A DNA stretch of 64,000 bases, from the NCBI RefSeq assembly GCF_006402735.1, contig NZ_CP017174.1:6800001-6864000 (forward strand). The letters are read 5' to 3'. Below are positions 44,071 to 54,700 of the stretch, piece after piece. Under the pieces are notes generated by a model that made no database searches, was not told the DNA's origin, and saw nothing but the letters and a program-made list of their open reading frames with translations. Source of the DNA: Myxococcus xanthus (GTDB taxonomy: Bacteria; Myxococcota; Myxococcia; Myxococcales; Myxococcaceae). Position numbers and translations under genes: made by a program. The stretch's first letter is position 1. The number at the start of each line of letters is the position of its first letter.

Positions 44071-47000
44071 ATGCATCTCAGGAAGCAGTGGCTCACCCAT
44101 GTCCTGCTGGCGTCATGTCTTGGCACCAGCGCCTCGGCCGCTCCACGGTCGAACTTCGACGCATTCCTCGCGCGGCCCGGCAGCACGCCGCTCGCAGTGG
44201 CCGATGAGCAGGCCCATGCCCGCGGCCTGCGCGTCGAGCACAAGGAGGCACGGCTCGGCGTCCCCTCCGTCCTCTGGTCCATGCAGTCCGGCCCGGGCTT
44301 GCAGACCGCGGCCCGCGCTGGCACCCGTCCCGAGGACGCGGCGCGCGCCTACCTGGGCCAGGTCGCGGACCTCTACCGGCTGAAGCGAGAAGACGTCTCC
44401 GCCGCGCCGTTGCAGTCCGTACACCAGACGGGCAAGGGCGCCGTCATCGTGACCTTCCGCCAGGCGGTGGAAGGCGTGGAGGTGTTCCGCAGCGAGGTGA
44501 AGGTGGTGATGACGCAGGCGCTCGCGCCCGTGGCCGTCACGGGCTACCTGGCGCCGAGCGAGCTCACCCTCGCGGCCCGGCAGCGCACCGGCGCGAACGC
44601 CTTTCAGCGCTCCGCGGCGGACGCCGTGGCGGCGGCGTACTCGGACCAGAGCGGCACTTCGCTGGGGGCGCACGCATTCGTCGCCGTGGACTCCCGCGGC
44701 GGCTACACGCTGTTCGACTTCGAGCCCGGCGTGCGCACCGTGATGCCCGGCCAGCTCGTCGTTCCCGCGCGCGCGAAGAAGGTCTTCTTCACCCTGCCCG
44801 ACGGCCTGCGGCCCGCCTGGTACGTGGAGGTCAACGCGGGCCCCAAGAGCAGCAAGGACTCGGACTACACCTCCTACGTCATCTCGGCCGTGGACGGCGC
44901 GGTGCTCTTCCGCAATGACCTGCGTGCCCACGCCGCGGAGCACACGTACCGGTACACCGTATGGGCGGAGACGGCCGCGCCGTACCGCCCGTTCGACGGC
45001 CCCCAGGGGTCCGCCGGCTCGCCCTTCCCCCGGCAGGAACTGGACGGCTACGACGCCCCGCTGGACGTGGCGCCGAACGTCGTGGAGCTGCGGAACAGCC
45101 CCTTCTCGCGGAACGACCCGTGGCTGCCCGCCAACGCCACGCAGACCGTGGGCAACAACGTGGACGCCTACGTGGACCTGGTGGCGCCGGACGGCTACCA
45201 GCCAGGCTCGGACCTGCGCGCGGACATCACCGGTGAGCGCGCCTTCGACTACGTCTACGACCCCCACCGCGCCCCGGGCTCAAGCATCGAGCAGATGAAG
45301 GCCTCGGTGGTGAATCTCTTCTTCATCAATAACTTCCTGCACGACTGGTACTACGACGCGGGCTTCGACGAGGCCTCCGGCAACGCGCAGATGCAGAACT
45401 TCAACCGTGGCGGCATCGAGGGTGACCCGCTGCGCGTCGAGGGGCAGGACTACAACGGCCGCAACAACGCCAACATGTCCACGCCGGCGGACGGCATCTC
45501 GCCCCGCATGCAGATGTATGTCTTCGACGGCATGCCCATCCTCCAGGTGACGGCCCCCGCATCGCTGGCCCGCGGCTACGTGAACGGGGATAGCCGCTTC
45601 GGGGCCCAGGAGTACACGCTGGACGGTCCGGTGCAGGTGCTCGCGCCCACGGGACGGACCCTGGGCTGCACGCCCTTCGAGGCGGGCACGTTCGCCGGCC
45701 ACGTGGCGCTGCTCGACCGCGGCGCCTGCGACTTCATCACCAAGGCGCTGAACGCACAGAACGCCGGCGCCATCGCGGTCCTCGTGGCCAACACCAATGC
45801 CGGTGAGGGCCCCCTCTCCATGAGCGGAGACGACGCGCGCGTCACCGTGCCCGTGGCCTCCATCTCCCGGGAGACGGCGGACCTCTGGAGGGCGGAGGTG
45901 GCCGCCAACGCGAGCACCCTCCAGGTGCGCATGCACCGCTCCAAGGACCTGGACCGTGACGGCACGCTCGACAACACCATCATCGCCCACGAGTGGGGCC
46001 ACTACATCAGCAACCGCCTCATCGGTAACGCCAACGGCCTCACCAACAACCAGGGCCGCTCCATGGGCGAAGGCTGGGCGGACGTGCACGCGCTGCTGAT
46101 GATGGTGCGTGAAGGGGACGACTACGCGCGCGGCGCCTACGCCGTCGGCGGCTACGTTTCGGGTGGTGGCGGCGGCGACGGCTACTACTACGGCGTACGC
46201 CGCGCGCCTTACGCCACCGCACCGACGTTGGCGGCGAGCCGCAACGCGCTGACCTTCCGGCACATCGAGAACGGCAATCCCCTGCCGATGAGCCACCCGC
46301 TCGCCTACGGCCAGACGGGCCTCGGCAACTCCGCCGTGCACAGCAGCGGCGAGGTGTGGGCCTCCATGCTCTGGGAGTGCTACGTGTCGCTCCTCCAGGC
46401 CCACCCCTTCCAGGAGGCCCAGGACCGCATGAAGCGCTACCTGGTCGCCGGGTACAAGGCCACGCCCGTCTCCCCCACCTTCCTCGAGGCGCGCGACGCG
46501 CTGCTCGCGGTCACCGCCGCGAGCGACCCGGCCGACTACCAGCGCTTCCTCCATGCCTTCGCCAAGCGCGGCGCCGGCATGGGCGCGAAGGCGCCGGACC
46601 GTGACTCCATGGACCACGTGGGCGTGGTGGAGAGCTTCGCGGCGGGCAACTTCATCGAGGTCACCTCCCTGCGGCTCGATGACTCCCTGGTGGGCTGCGA
46701 CCGGGACGGCGTGCTCGACGTGGGCGAGACGGGCCTGCTGCGCGTGAGCGTGCGCAACGTGGGCAGCGGTTCGCTGAGCAGCTTCTCCGGCACCGTCTCC
46801 ACCACCAGCAGCACGGCCACGCTGGAGTTCCCGTCGGGCAACACCCTGACCTTCAGCTCAATGGACCGCGCCGGCACGGCCACCGCCACCATCCCGGTGA
46901 GGCTGGCCGCCGCGCAGCCGAACGCACACGCCGGCCTGAGCATCACCTTCGACGAGCCCTCGCTCCCCGCCAGCGCGAGGAGCACGACGTTTGACCCACG

Positions 47001-48981
47001 GGTGAATTACGACGAAGTGCCCGGCGCGACGGCGGAGGACGACTTCGAGGGCGCCCTGTCGTCGTGGACCTCGTCCACGTGGCTCAACCCCTATGGCGAA
47101 GCGGACTGGAAGGTCCAGGGTCCGGAGGGCGGGCGCTACATGCACGCGCCCAACCCGGCGGTCCAGGCGGACCTCTTCCTCACCTCCCCGTGGCTGAAGG
47201 TGAATGAGACCGGAGCCTTCACGTTCAGCTTCCGCTACCGCCACTCGTTCGAGTCCGAAATCTACACCGGCGGCTCCATCTTCCCGTACTACGACGGCGC
47301 CGTCCTCGAGTTCACCCACGACGGCCTGCAGTGGTACGACATCGCCGCGATGGGCGTGACCTCCATCTACTCCATCGACCCGACGGACGGCTCCCCGGGC
47401 TACATCGAGCAGGGGCCCAACCCGCTGATGTACCGCAACGCGTGGGTGGGCCAGAACGTCACGCGGGAGAACGGCCAGACGGTGCGCTTCCCGGAGTGGT
47501 CCACCGCCGAGCTGCGGCTGGCGGACATGTTCGCCGGCAAGAACGTCCAGTTCCGCTTCCGCATCGGCACGGACACCGCGGTGGGCGCGTACGGCTTCGA
47601 CCTGGACGACGTGCGCTTCACCAATGTGGAGCGCATGCCCTTCGGCGGCCGGGTGGACGAGCAGGGCGACGGCACCACCTGCAACCAGCAGCCGGTGGCC
47701 AACGCCGGGCGAGACCTCGGCAGCCCCATTGCCCCGGTGCTCGAACGCGTGAGGAACGCCGAGACGGGGGCACTGGAGCTCGTGCGCCACACGCTGGACG
47801 GCACCGCCAGCTATGACCCGGAGGGACAGCCCCTCACCTACCACTGGACGCAGGTGAGCGGGCCGGCGGTCACCCTGGTGGACGCGGACACGGCCACCCC
47901 GTCGTTCACGGCGGATGTGCCCGACGACTCCATCCTGACGTTCCAGCTCGTGGTGCGCGATGGCATGGAGACCAGCGCGGCACGCCAGGTCCAGGCCTGG
48001 GTGCTCAACGTCAACCGCGTCCCCACGGCGGTGGTGACCGCGCCGGCGGAGGTGGCGGAGTTCTCCTCGGAGCCCGTGACGCTGGACGCCCGCGGCTCGA
48101 GCGACCCGGACGGGGAGCTCATCACCTACAAGTGGGCGCAGACGTCCGGCCCCGCCGTCGCGCTCAAGGCGAGCTCCGGCGCCACGCCGAGCTTCGTGGT
48201 GCCCGAGGTGGCCTCCGATACGAAGCTCACCTTCACGCTGGTGGTGAACGACGGCAGGGCCCAGAGCAAGACGGCCACCGTGGCGGTGATGGTGCGCAAC
48301 GTCGACCGGGCGCCCGTGGCGGATTCGGGCTCGGAGCAGGTGGTGGACCCGCTGGCCACCGCGAGCCTCAGCGCGACGGCGGTGGACCCGGACGGGGATG
48401 CCCTCACCTGGACGTGGCGTCAGGTGGAGGGGCCCGCGGTGGAGCTGCAGGGAGCCGACACGGCCACCCCGTCGTTCACCGCCCCTGAGGTGCGGGCGGA
48501 GACGGTGCTGCGCTTCGAGGCCATCGCCAGCGCGAACGGGCTGACCAGCGCCCCGATGACGGCGACGGTGACGGTGCGGCACGTCAACAAGGCGCCCCAG
48601 GCCCTTCCGCGGCTGGTGGGTGACGCTCGGTCGGGGGCGCAGGTGACGCTCGACGCGTCCGCGTCCAGCGACCCGGATGGCGACGCCCTCACCTTCGGGT
48701 GGAAGCAGGTGGCGGGACCGTCCGTCACCCTCTCCGCGTCCGCGGGTGAGCAGGTGACGTTCCGCGCACCCGAAGTGAAGCAGGCCGTGACGCTGCACTT
48801 CGAGCTCACCGCGACGGACGCCCGCGGCGGCGCCAGCACGGCGGTGCTCGGGGTGACGGTGCAGCCGTCCTCTAGCGGCTCCTCGGGTGGCTGCTCCAGC
48901 ACGGGCGGCTCATCGCCAGGGCTGCTGCTCTCCCTGTTCGGGCTGCTCGCGGGAGCCGTTCGCACCCGGCGACGCGCGTAG
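44071..48981 (+). CDS. Giant fungalysin-type (M36) metalloprotease with PA domain, beta-sandwich repeats and sorting tail
   Basis: 1636 residues. Signal peptide to about residue 24 (LLASCLGTSASA). A FTP/PepSY-type propeptide (about 30 to 260) precedes the M36 catalytic part. The catalytic domain holds a PA insert (CTPFEAGTFAGHVALLDRGA, about 530 to 610). The zinc motif HEWGH is at residues 640 to 644, and the third ligand is in GEGWADVHAL near 667. Then come a jelly-roll domain and about four PKD/cadherin-like repeats of about 95 residues, each with LDA(R/S)xSSDPDGxxxTYxWxQxxGPxV (for example SSDPDGDALTFGWKQVAGPS). The end SGGCSSTGGSSPG, a hydrophobic helix and RTRRRA form the Cys-type sorting tail. 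It is an outer-surface digestive protease, unusually long because of the repeats. Confidence 0.92.
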   Translation: MHLRKQWLTHVLLASCLGTSASAAPRSNFDAFLARPGSTPLAVADEQAHARGLRVEHKEARLGVPSVLWSMQSGPGLQTAARAGTRPEDAARAYLGQVADLYRLKREDVSAAPLQSVHQTGKGAVIVTFRQAVEGVEVFRSEVKVVMTQALAPVAVTGYLAPSELTLAARQRTGANAFQRSAADAVAAAYSDQSGTSLGAHAFVAVDSRGGYTLFDFEPGVRTVMPGQLVVPARAKKVFFTLPDGLRPAWYVEVNAGPKSSKDSDYTSYVISAVDGAVLFRNDLRAHAAEHTYRYTVWAETAAPYRPFDGPQGSAGSPFPRQELDGYDAPLDVAPNVVELRNSPFSRNDPWLPANATQTVGNNVDAYVDLVAPDGYQPGSDLRADITGERAFDYVYDPHRAPGSSIEQMKASVVNLFFINNFLHDWYYDAGFDEASGNAQMQNFNRGGIEGDPLRVEGQDYNGRNNANMSTPADGISPRMQMYVFDGMPILQVTAPASLARGYVNGDSRFGAQEYTLDGPVQVLAPTGRTLGCTPFEAGTFAGHVALLDRGACDFITKALNAQNAGAIAVLVANTNAGEGPLSMSGDDARVTVPVASISRETADLWRAEVAANASTLQVRMHRSKDLDRDGTLDNTIIAHEWGHYISNRLIGNANGLTNNQGRSMGEGWADVHALLMMVREGDDYARGAYAVGGYVSGGGGGDGYYYGVRRAPYATAPTLAASRNALTFRHIENGNPLPMSHPLAYGQTGLGNSAVHSSGEVWASMLWECYVSLLQAHPFQEAQDRMKRYLVAGYKATPVSPTFLEARDALLAVTAASDPADYQRFLHAFAKRGAGMGAKAPDRDSMDHVGVVESFAAGNFIEVTSLRLDDSLVGCDRDGVLDVGETGLLRVSVRNVGSGSLSSFSGTVSTTSSTATLEFPSGNTLTFSSMDRAGTATATIPVRLAAAQPNAHAGLSITFDEPSLPASARSTTFDPRVNYDEVPGATAEDDFEGALSSWTSSTWLNPYGEADWKVQGPEGGRYMHAPNPAVQADLFLTSPWLKVNETGAFTFSFRYRHSFESEIYTGGSIFPYYDGAVLEFTHDGLQWYDIAAMGVTSIYSIDPTDGSPGYIEQGPNPLMYRNAWVGQNVTRENGQTVRFPEWSTAELRLADMFAGKNVQFRFRIGTDTAVGAYGFDLDDVRFTNVERMPFGGRVDEQGDGTTCNQQPVANAGRDLGSPIAPVLERVRNAETGALELVRHTLDGTASYDPEGQPLTYHWTQVSGPAVTLVDADTATPSFTADVPDDSILTFQLVVRDGMETSAARQVQAWVLNVNRVPTAVVTAPAEVAEFSSEPVTLDARGSSDPDGELITYKWAQTSGPAVALKASSGATPSFVVPEVASDTKLTFTLVVNDGRAQSKTATVAVMVRNVDRAPVADSGSEQVVDPLATASLSATAVDPDGDALTWTWRQVEGPAVELQGADTATPSFTAPEVRAETVLRFEAIASANGLTSAPMTATVTVRHVNKAPQALPRLVGDARSGAQVTLDASASSDPDGDALTFGWKQVAGPSVTLSASAGEQVTFRAPEVKQAVTLHFELTATDARGGASTAVLGVTVQPSSSGSSGGCSSTGGSSPGLLLSLFGLLAGAVRTRRRA

Positions 48982-49049
48982 CGGCATCCGTCCCCCTGTC
49001 GCGGTGGAGGGATTCGCTCCTCCGCACAGGGTGCACCGATGAAAGAAGA

Positions 49050-49080
49050 GGGCCGCGCCCCCTGGACGGGAGCGCGGCCC
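49050..49080. terminator. Bidirectional terminator between convergent genes
   Basis: GGGCCGCG (49050..49057) pairs with CGCGGCCC (49073..49080), with a further CCCC/GGGG-like inner match. It lies between the M36 protease stop (48981) and the converging lipoprotein stop (49112). Confidence 0.6.
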
Positions 49081-49111
49081 TCGCTACTTCAGGGGCGCGT
49101 CGCCAGCCTGA

Positions 49112-51487
49112 CTACGGCCGGGCCGGGTTCTCCTCGCCGAAGCTGGACGTCTCCGAGAAGGCCCAGTCCACCATCGAGTGGGTGTCGGCCCCCTGATAGC
49201 GGAACACGCTCTGGGTGTTCTCCTCCACCACGCCCCAGTCCACCGAGACGTCGAGCGCCGTCAGCGGAGCGCTGTCGTAGGCGCACGGCACCGGGGTGGC
49301 CGTCTCACCGCGGCAGTCCACCGGACGCCAGTGGCCCTCCTCCTGGGCGGCCCGGAGGACGACGGGGTAGCTGGGCGGGCGAGTCGTGGTCATGCTCTTG
49401 TGGGAGAAAGCCACCACGTCCTGTGTGTCGCCCTGGGGATTCGCGAGGCGCAGCAGACGGTCATTGAAGGTCGGATGGCTGCTGGTCCCTGTCACGACGT
49501 CCCACGCCCCCGGGTAGAACGTCTCGTACGTCTTCTCGTCCTTGGCCAGGGTGTCATTGCCCGCCGCGAGCTCGGCCGCGTTCGGACGGAAGTGGATGAC
49601 GATGAGGTCGCCCGCGGCCACCGTCACGTCCGGCAGGGTCGCCAGCCGGGACACGCTGGTGGCCTCCTCGGTGAGCGTGATGCCCTCGAGGGCGCCCGCC
49701 GTCACGGCCTTGAGCTCGATGAGGTCGCGGTTGTTCGTCGCGGAGACGCCCGTGGTGATGTTCGGGTTCACCTCGTTGATGACGAGCAGCGCCGGCACCC
49801 GGTACCCCTTGAAGGTGGCCGTCCCACTCACGCTGACGCCGGTGTAGCTCTTCACCGACGGGTCCACGGACAGCGTGTACTGCGTGCCGGGCTCCTGCGC
49901 GGTCGTGGTGAGCACCAGGGTCTTCTCGTCGAGGGTGTAGGCCGAGGCGGTCAGCCCGCTGTCGCCGAAGGTGAACTGGGTCGCCACGTCCGCGAGGGTG
50001 CCCGGGTCGATGCCGGGCTCGAAGGTCACCCGCAACTGCGTGGGCGACAGCGGGACCACGGTCTGCACCTTCAGGGTGACCGCCGTTCCCGAGCAGTCCA
50101 CGGAGAAGTCCGACAGCGAGAAGGCCGTCACCAGGGGCATGGGGTAGTACGGCGTCTGGGGGTTGGGGGTGTTGGTCGCGTCGTCGTAGCGCCACATCAC
50201 GCCCGCCTCGACGGAGACCCGGCAGTTCAGCCCGACGCCGACGAGGTCGGCCAGCCCGGTGGGCATGCGCAGCCGCGGCCCCAACCCGCCCGTGACCGTG
50301 GTCCCGTCCATCGCGAACTGCGCGATCTTATAGCCGGTACCCGCCTGCTTGCCGGAGCCCGCCGTGGTGGTCACCCTGCCCGTCACCCGGACGAGCCGGC
50401 TCTCGTAGGTGTCGAGGTTCACCACCGCGTCGTCGGTGACGTGCGTCACCAGGCCGCCGTCCGCCGCGAGCTTCCGCACGGGGTGGCCCGAGCTCAGCTT
50501 CTGGAAGTCGGAGATGACGCTCGCGGTGTCCAGCTTGTAATCCGCGGCGGCGTTGCCGGACTGGAGGAGCTTCGTGACCACCTTGAAGGAGACCCGGTCC
50601 CCCACTGCCACCTGCACCTCGTCGGAGTGGCTGACGAACAACGCGGGGCCTTCCGCCGTGGCCTGCACGAAGAAACCGCGGGGCTCAACGCTATCCGGAG
50701 TGATGGCGGTGACGAAGGCGCCGTGGAGGGACAGCGGCTCGGGCAGGTCGCCCGTGGGGGCCGCGTGGAAGGCGGCAATCTGCGCGTTCGCCTCGTCGAG
50801 CCCCGTCAGCGTCTCGCACCTTCCAGCGGCGTTGCAGCTCTGCCGCGCGGTGCACTGGCTGTTGTCGATGCACTCGACGCACTCGCCCTGCCCGTTGTCC
50901 CGAGCGGTGTCGCACAGTGGCGTCTCACCACCGCACTGCGCGCTCTCGGTGCAGCCGCACACGTTGTTGTCGCTGCACACCGGCTGGGCGCCGTTGGCGC
51001 AGTGGCTGTTCTCCAGGCACTCCACGCACACGCCCGGGGTCCCGGGCTTGCACTGCGGCGTGCCCTCGGCACACTCGGCGTTGGTGCCGCAGCCCTCGCA
51101 CACGCCGAGACCGCCGTTGCCGCCAGCGTTGCAGGCCTGTCCCGGCAGACAGCCCTGGGCGCTGCCCTCGGTGCCCTCGCGACACGTCTTGCAGCTCTTG
51201 CTGGTGATGTCACATACAGGTGTATCACCGCCGCACTGCGCGTCGCTCAGGCACTGAACGCACACGCCACGTCCGTTGTCCGCCGCCTCGTCGCACACGG
51301 TACCGCTGCCACATCCTGCCGCGCAGGGAGAGTCGTCGGGCACGCATTTCTCCTCGACGCACACGTACGGGGTCGCCCCCGTCGACGCACAGTCCGATGA
51401 GGTCTCGCACTCGGGCGAGCAACCCGTCACCCCGAGGGCAACGGCCAGCACGCCGAGTGCAGCCAAGACACTTCGTTGTCTGCTCAT
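49112..51487 (-). CDS. Large lipoprotein with Cys-rich repeats, an OB-like domain and a lamin-tail-like domain
   Basis: 791 residues from ATG 51487, which has GGAG nine bases upstream; the frame's upstream extension is not conserved-looking. Signal peptide with lipobox VTGC at about residue 22. Residues 25 to 260 are six to seven Cys-rich units of about 30 residues (CETSSDCASTG, CVQCLSDAQCGGDTPVC, CVECLENSHCANGAQPVC, CVECIDNSQC), as in myxobacterial extracellular spacer regions. Then follow an OB-fold-like segment (RVTGRVTTTAGSGKQAGTGY) and a Big-type domain. Near residue 615 stands VINEVNPNITTGVSATNNRD, LIELKAVTAG, the start of a lamin-tail-domain-like fold often attached to extracellular nucleases. 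No nuclease active site is visible. Role unknown. Confidence 0.75.
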   Translation of the reverse strand: MSRQRSVLAALGVLAVALGVTGCSPECETSSDCASTGATPYVCVEEKCVPDDSPCAAGCGSGTVCDEAADNGRGVCVQCLSDAQCGGDTPVCDITSKSCKTCREGTEGSAQGCLPGQACNAGGNGGLGVCEGCGTNAECAEGTPQCKPGTPGVCVECLENSHCANGAQPVCSDNNVCGCTESAQCGGETPLCDTARDNGQGECVECIDNSQCTARQSCNAAGRCETLTGLDEANAQIAAFHAAPTGDLPEPLSLHGAFVTAITPDSVEPRGFFVQATAEGPALFVSHSDEVQVAVGDRVSFKVVTKLLQSGNAAADYKLDTASVISDFQKLSSGHPVRKLAADGGLVTHVTDDAVVNLDTYESRLVRVTGRVTTTAGSGKQAGTGYKIAQFAMDGTTVTGGLGPRLRMPTGLADLVGVGLNCRVSVEAGVMWRYDDATNTPNPQTPYYPMPLVTAFSLSDFSVDCSGTAVTLKVQTVVPLSPTQLRVTFEPGIDPGTLADVATQFTFGDSGLTASAYTLDEKTLVLTTTAQEPGTQYTLSVDPSVKSYTGVSVSGTATFKGYRVPALLVINEVNPNITTGVSATNNRDLIELKAVTAGALEGITLTEEATSVSRLATLPDVTVAAGDLIVIHFRPNAAELAAGNDTLAKDEKTYETFYPGAWDVVTGTSSHPTFNDRLLRLANPQGDTQDVVAFSHKSMTTTRPPSYPVVLRAAQEEGHWRPVDCRGETATPVPCAYDSAPLTALDVSVDWGVVEENTQSVFRYQGADTHSMVDWAFSETSSFGEENPARP

Positions 51488-51780
51488 GTTGTGTATCTCC
51501 AGGTTGGCTGCGTCATTCTCATACGCTCCGCCGCGACGAGCGTCCATGTGCTTGGCCGTTGACGCGAGCCGGCGGACGTGCCCCGCTCCGGAGTCACACC
51601 CTTCGTGCACCGGGAACCGCCAGTGAGTGCAGATGGAATGCGTGTCTTTGGCGCCCCTCAGCAGAGGGCACCACCACTGGATGTGTTTAGATTGAGAGTG
51701 ACGCCAGACTTGCGACTCATGGAAGGCCGGAGCCCTCCAGCGCACGCCGCGTCACGGCCCATGGTCGCCACTTTCGGCCC

Positions 51781-54700
51781 CTACTTCTGCTTCTTGGGGC
51801 CCGCCTCATCGCCCTCCATCCATACGGGAGGCGGTGGCGGCTCGTCATCGCCACTCATGAGCTGGACCTCTTCATCCTCCTCGGCGCTCGCGGGCTCCCC
51901 CAGGAGCCTTTGTTTTTTGTTTCTCGACGGCGCAACCTGTCCCGAGCCCGAGAACGCTGCGGTCCCCCAGTCCGCTGGGCTCATCTCATCGGTGGCGTCG
52001 TCGTCGTCCTCCTCCTCGTCCTCATGGACGAAGCCGCGCTCCTTGCGCTTGACTCCCCTGGAGTTGTCCTCCAAGGCCTGCCACTCCTCGATGCCCTGCA
52101 TCGAAGCGTCGTCCTCGACGACCTGCTCCTGCGACGCCACGCTCCGGACGTAGACCTCCGTACAACGCCAGCACAACGCCTCCAGGCGCTCGCGCAGATA
52201 ATCCAGCGTCCGAGGCGCGTGTTTGTCGAGCTTCCCCAACTCCGTGCCAAGAACGATGCGCCCCTCATCGTCTCGTTCGAGCACGAGCCTGCGGTACTGG
52301 CCGCTCTCCACCTTCTGGGTGAGCACGTCCAGGTCCTCGTCGAGCATCGCCTTGTTCTTCTCGTAGTCCTTGTCCGACAGCAGCCCCGTCTCAGGGGAAG
52401 TCGCGCCGGAGAAGAGCAGCGTCCTCAACGAGACGACGTTCGGCTGCCCCAGGACGCTCGTGCTGGAGTCATCTCCCATGAAGGCCGCCTGGCTCATCAC
52501 GACCGAGACCTCTTGCACGTGGAGGTCCGACGCCTGCTGCCGCACCACGGTAGGCACGAGCACGTTCACCTGCGAGACGACCAGCACCGTGCCCAGGTGC
52601 TTGTTTGCCCAGTCGATGAGTTCGTCGATCTTCTTCGTCAGGTGCGCCCACGTCCTGGGCGCCTTGCCCGGCAACCCGGCGACTCCCGTCCCGATGTCCA
52701 CATGGCCCCGCGAGTGGTTCCACGGCACCACCAGCGTGGTGTACTTGCCGCTCTTCAGGAGTTGGACGGCCTCGGCACAGTCCTCATCGATGGCCTGCTG
52801 GTTCTTCGCGAGGTCCGTGTCCTCCATCCCCTTGCCCGGCACCCAGCACGTGCGAATCCCGAGCGCGTTCGAGTTCATCCGAATGACGGCCTGAGTGTTC
52901 GGCTGGGGGTATCTGGCCTTCTTCGCGACGGCGTTCTCCCCGAAGAGGAAGAGCGCGTGCGGGTGGTGGGTGGGGGTGTCGAACTGGAAGTAGCACGTGT
53001 GAGGCCACTTGCAGACCGGGCCCACCGTGTGCGGAGCCGACGCGGCGGTGGCGCTCTGCGTCGACGTCGCCGCTGTCCGCGGAGACTCGACCGTCTTCGA
53101 ACCAGGCTGGGGTGCCTGCCCCTCGTCGCGGCGGCGGCGCTCGCTGAGCGCTCCCAGTTCGGCGGGGAATGCCGCGGCCGCGGGAAGCGGCGCATCCGCA
53201 GGCCCCACCGCCTCGTAGTGTGCGTTGCCCAGGTTCACCAGCCGGAGCAGCGGCCGCGCCGCGTGTCCCTCGGTGCGCGGCACGAAGTCCACCAGGTCCG
53301 TCCAGTACGAAGTCGCCCCCGTCCGGGCGAACATCTCGAAGCGAACCTGGAACAGGTGGGACGCCGCCGCCAGCACCACGTGGTCGCCCCAAACCCTGTC
53401 CCGGCTCATGGCCCGCAGGTACTGGCGCCAGGGGTCCATGCCCGCCACGCGGCGATAGGCGGGCTCCTGCGGCCAGGCCTCACGGTGCCAGTCGAGCAGC
53501 AGCCCCATGTCCTGCCGGAACGTCGCCGCCGTCGCGGGCCCCACCATTCCCCCATTGTCCAGCGACTGCCCGGCGAGCAGGTCCTCCAGGTGGTTGACCA
53601 CCGCCTGGCGCACCTCGCGGTGGTGCTCCTCGGTGCCGAAGAGCAACTGGGATAGCGAGCGGAACAGACAGTCCCCCCCGCCCGCGTTGTAAACCCGCCC
53701 CTGGTGGATGGAGCCTAGGTAGCTGTCCAGCGAGATGCCCTGGCCGCCCCCCTTGTCCTTCCCCATCTCCGACTCCAGCGCGGGCCGATGGTCCCAGTAC
53801 GCCTCCCGGTCGAAGCCCGCGCTCCGCAGCGCGGCGAACGTCTCCCGCCACTGCATGGCCTCCGCCACCAGCGCGTTGGAGCGGGCATGGTCCGAAGCGG
53901 GGACCTTCTCCGCGGCGTCCAGAATCGCGCCGAGCGCCTCCGTGGCTTCGTCATCCGCGACCTGGGACTGCTGATAGGCGGCACACAGTGCTTCCAAGTG
54001 GCCCAGCTCGGAGGACGCCGTCTCGGCGGCGACCTCCACCTCCACCTCCTCCACGACCAGCGCCTCCTCGCCGCTGTAGATGAGCCGCAGGTCGGAGACG
54101 AGCGGCATGTGGTCGCTCAGCTTCTTCGCGGCGGCCATGACCTCTTCCCAGCGCGCGTCCTCCGAGCCCGTGAGCTTCACGCCCGGGGCACGCAGCTGGT
54201 CGAAGATCCGCTTGTCCTCGGGCAGCTCCGCGTCCTCCAGTTGGATGAGCCGCCAGAACGGCTGGAGGTGCTTGGGCAGCAGGTCGCCGTGGATGAAGAA
54301 GAGCCCCTTCTCCTTCTCGTCCGCGAGCGCCATGGGAAACGGGATGACGTAGACCGACGACTGCTCCAGCATCCAGCCATCCGTCCGCCGCGAGTACACG
54401 AGAATCTTGTCGTAGCCGCTCGCCCCGTAACGCTGCTGCGGAGGAGTGATGAACGACTCGATGTGGGCCAGCACGTCCTCCGCGGACGAAAACATTGGCC
54501 GCAGCTCGTGGCCCGTCGACATCTTGAAGGGGGCGAACATCTCCGGCTTCACCCGGCTGTTGACGAAGCTTCGGAGCGTCTTGAGCGAGCCGTCCCCGAA
54601 CGCATTCTCGCTGTCCACGGCCCAGCTGCCGAACTTGCTCTTGGCGATGGTCGAGAGTTGGGGCGCCATGTCGTACAGGTGGCTCGCATCCGCCTCCGGC

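Noticed and set aside
42409-44100. 563-residue open frame on the minus strand
   Set aside because: It is the mirror of the plus-strand surface-protein gene; composition is Arg/Gly/Val-rich with no motif, while the plus strand has a signal peptide, repeats and a sorting tail.
46858-48798. 646-residue open frame on the minus strand
   Set aside because: Antisense of the M36 protease; rich in His, Arg and Gly with no family motif.
49178-51400. 740-residue open frame on the plus strand
   Set aside because: Antisense of the Cys-rich lipoprotein; extreme Arg/His/Leu composition typical of high-GC mirror frames.
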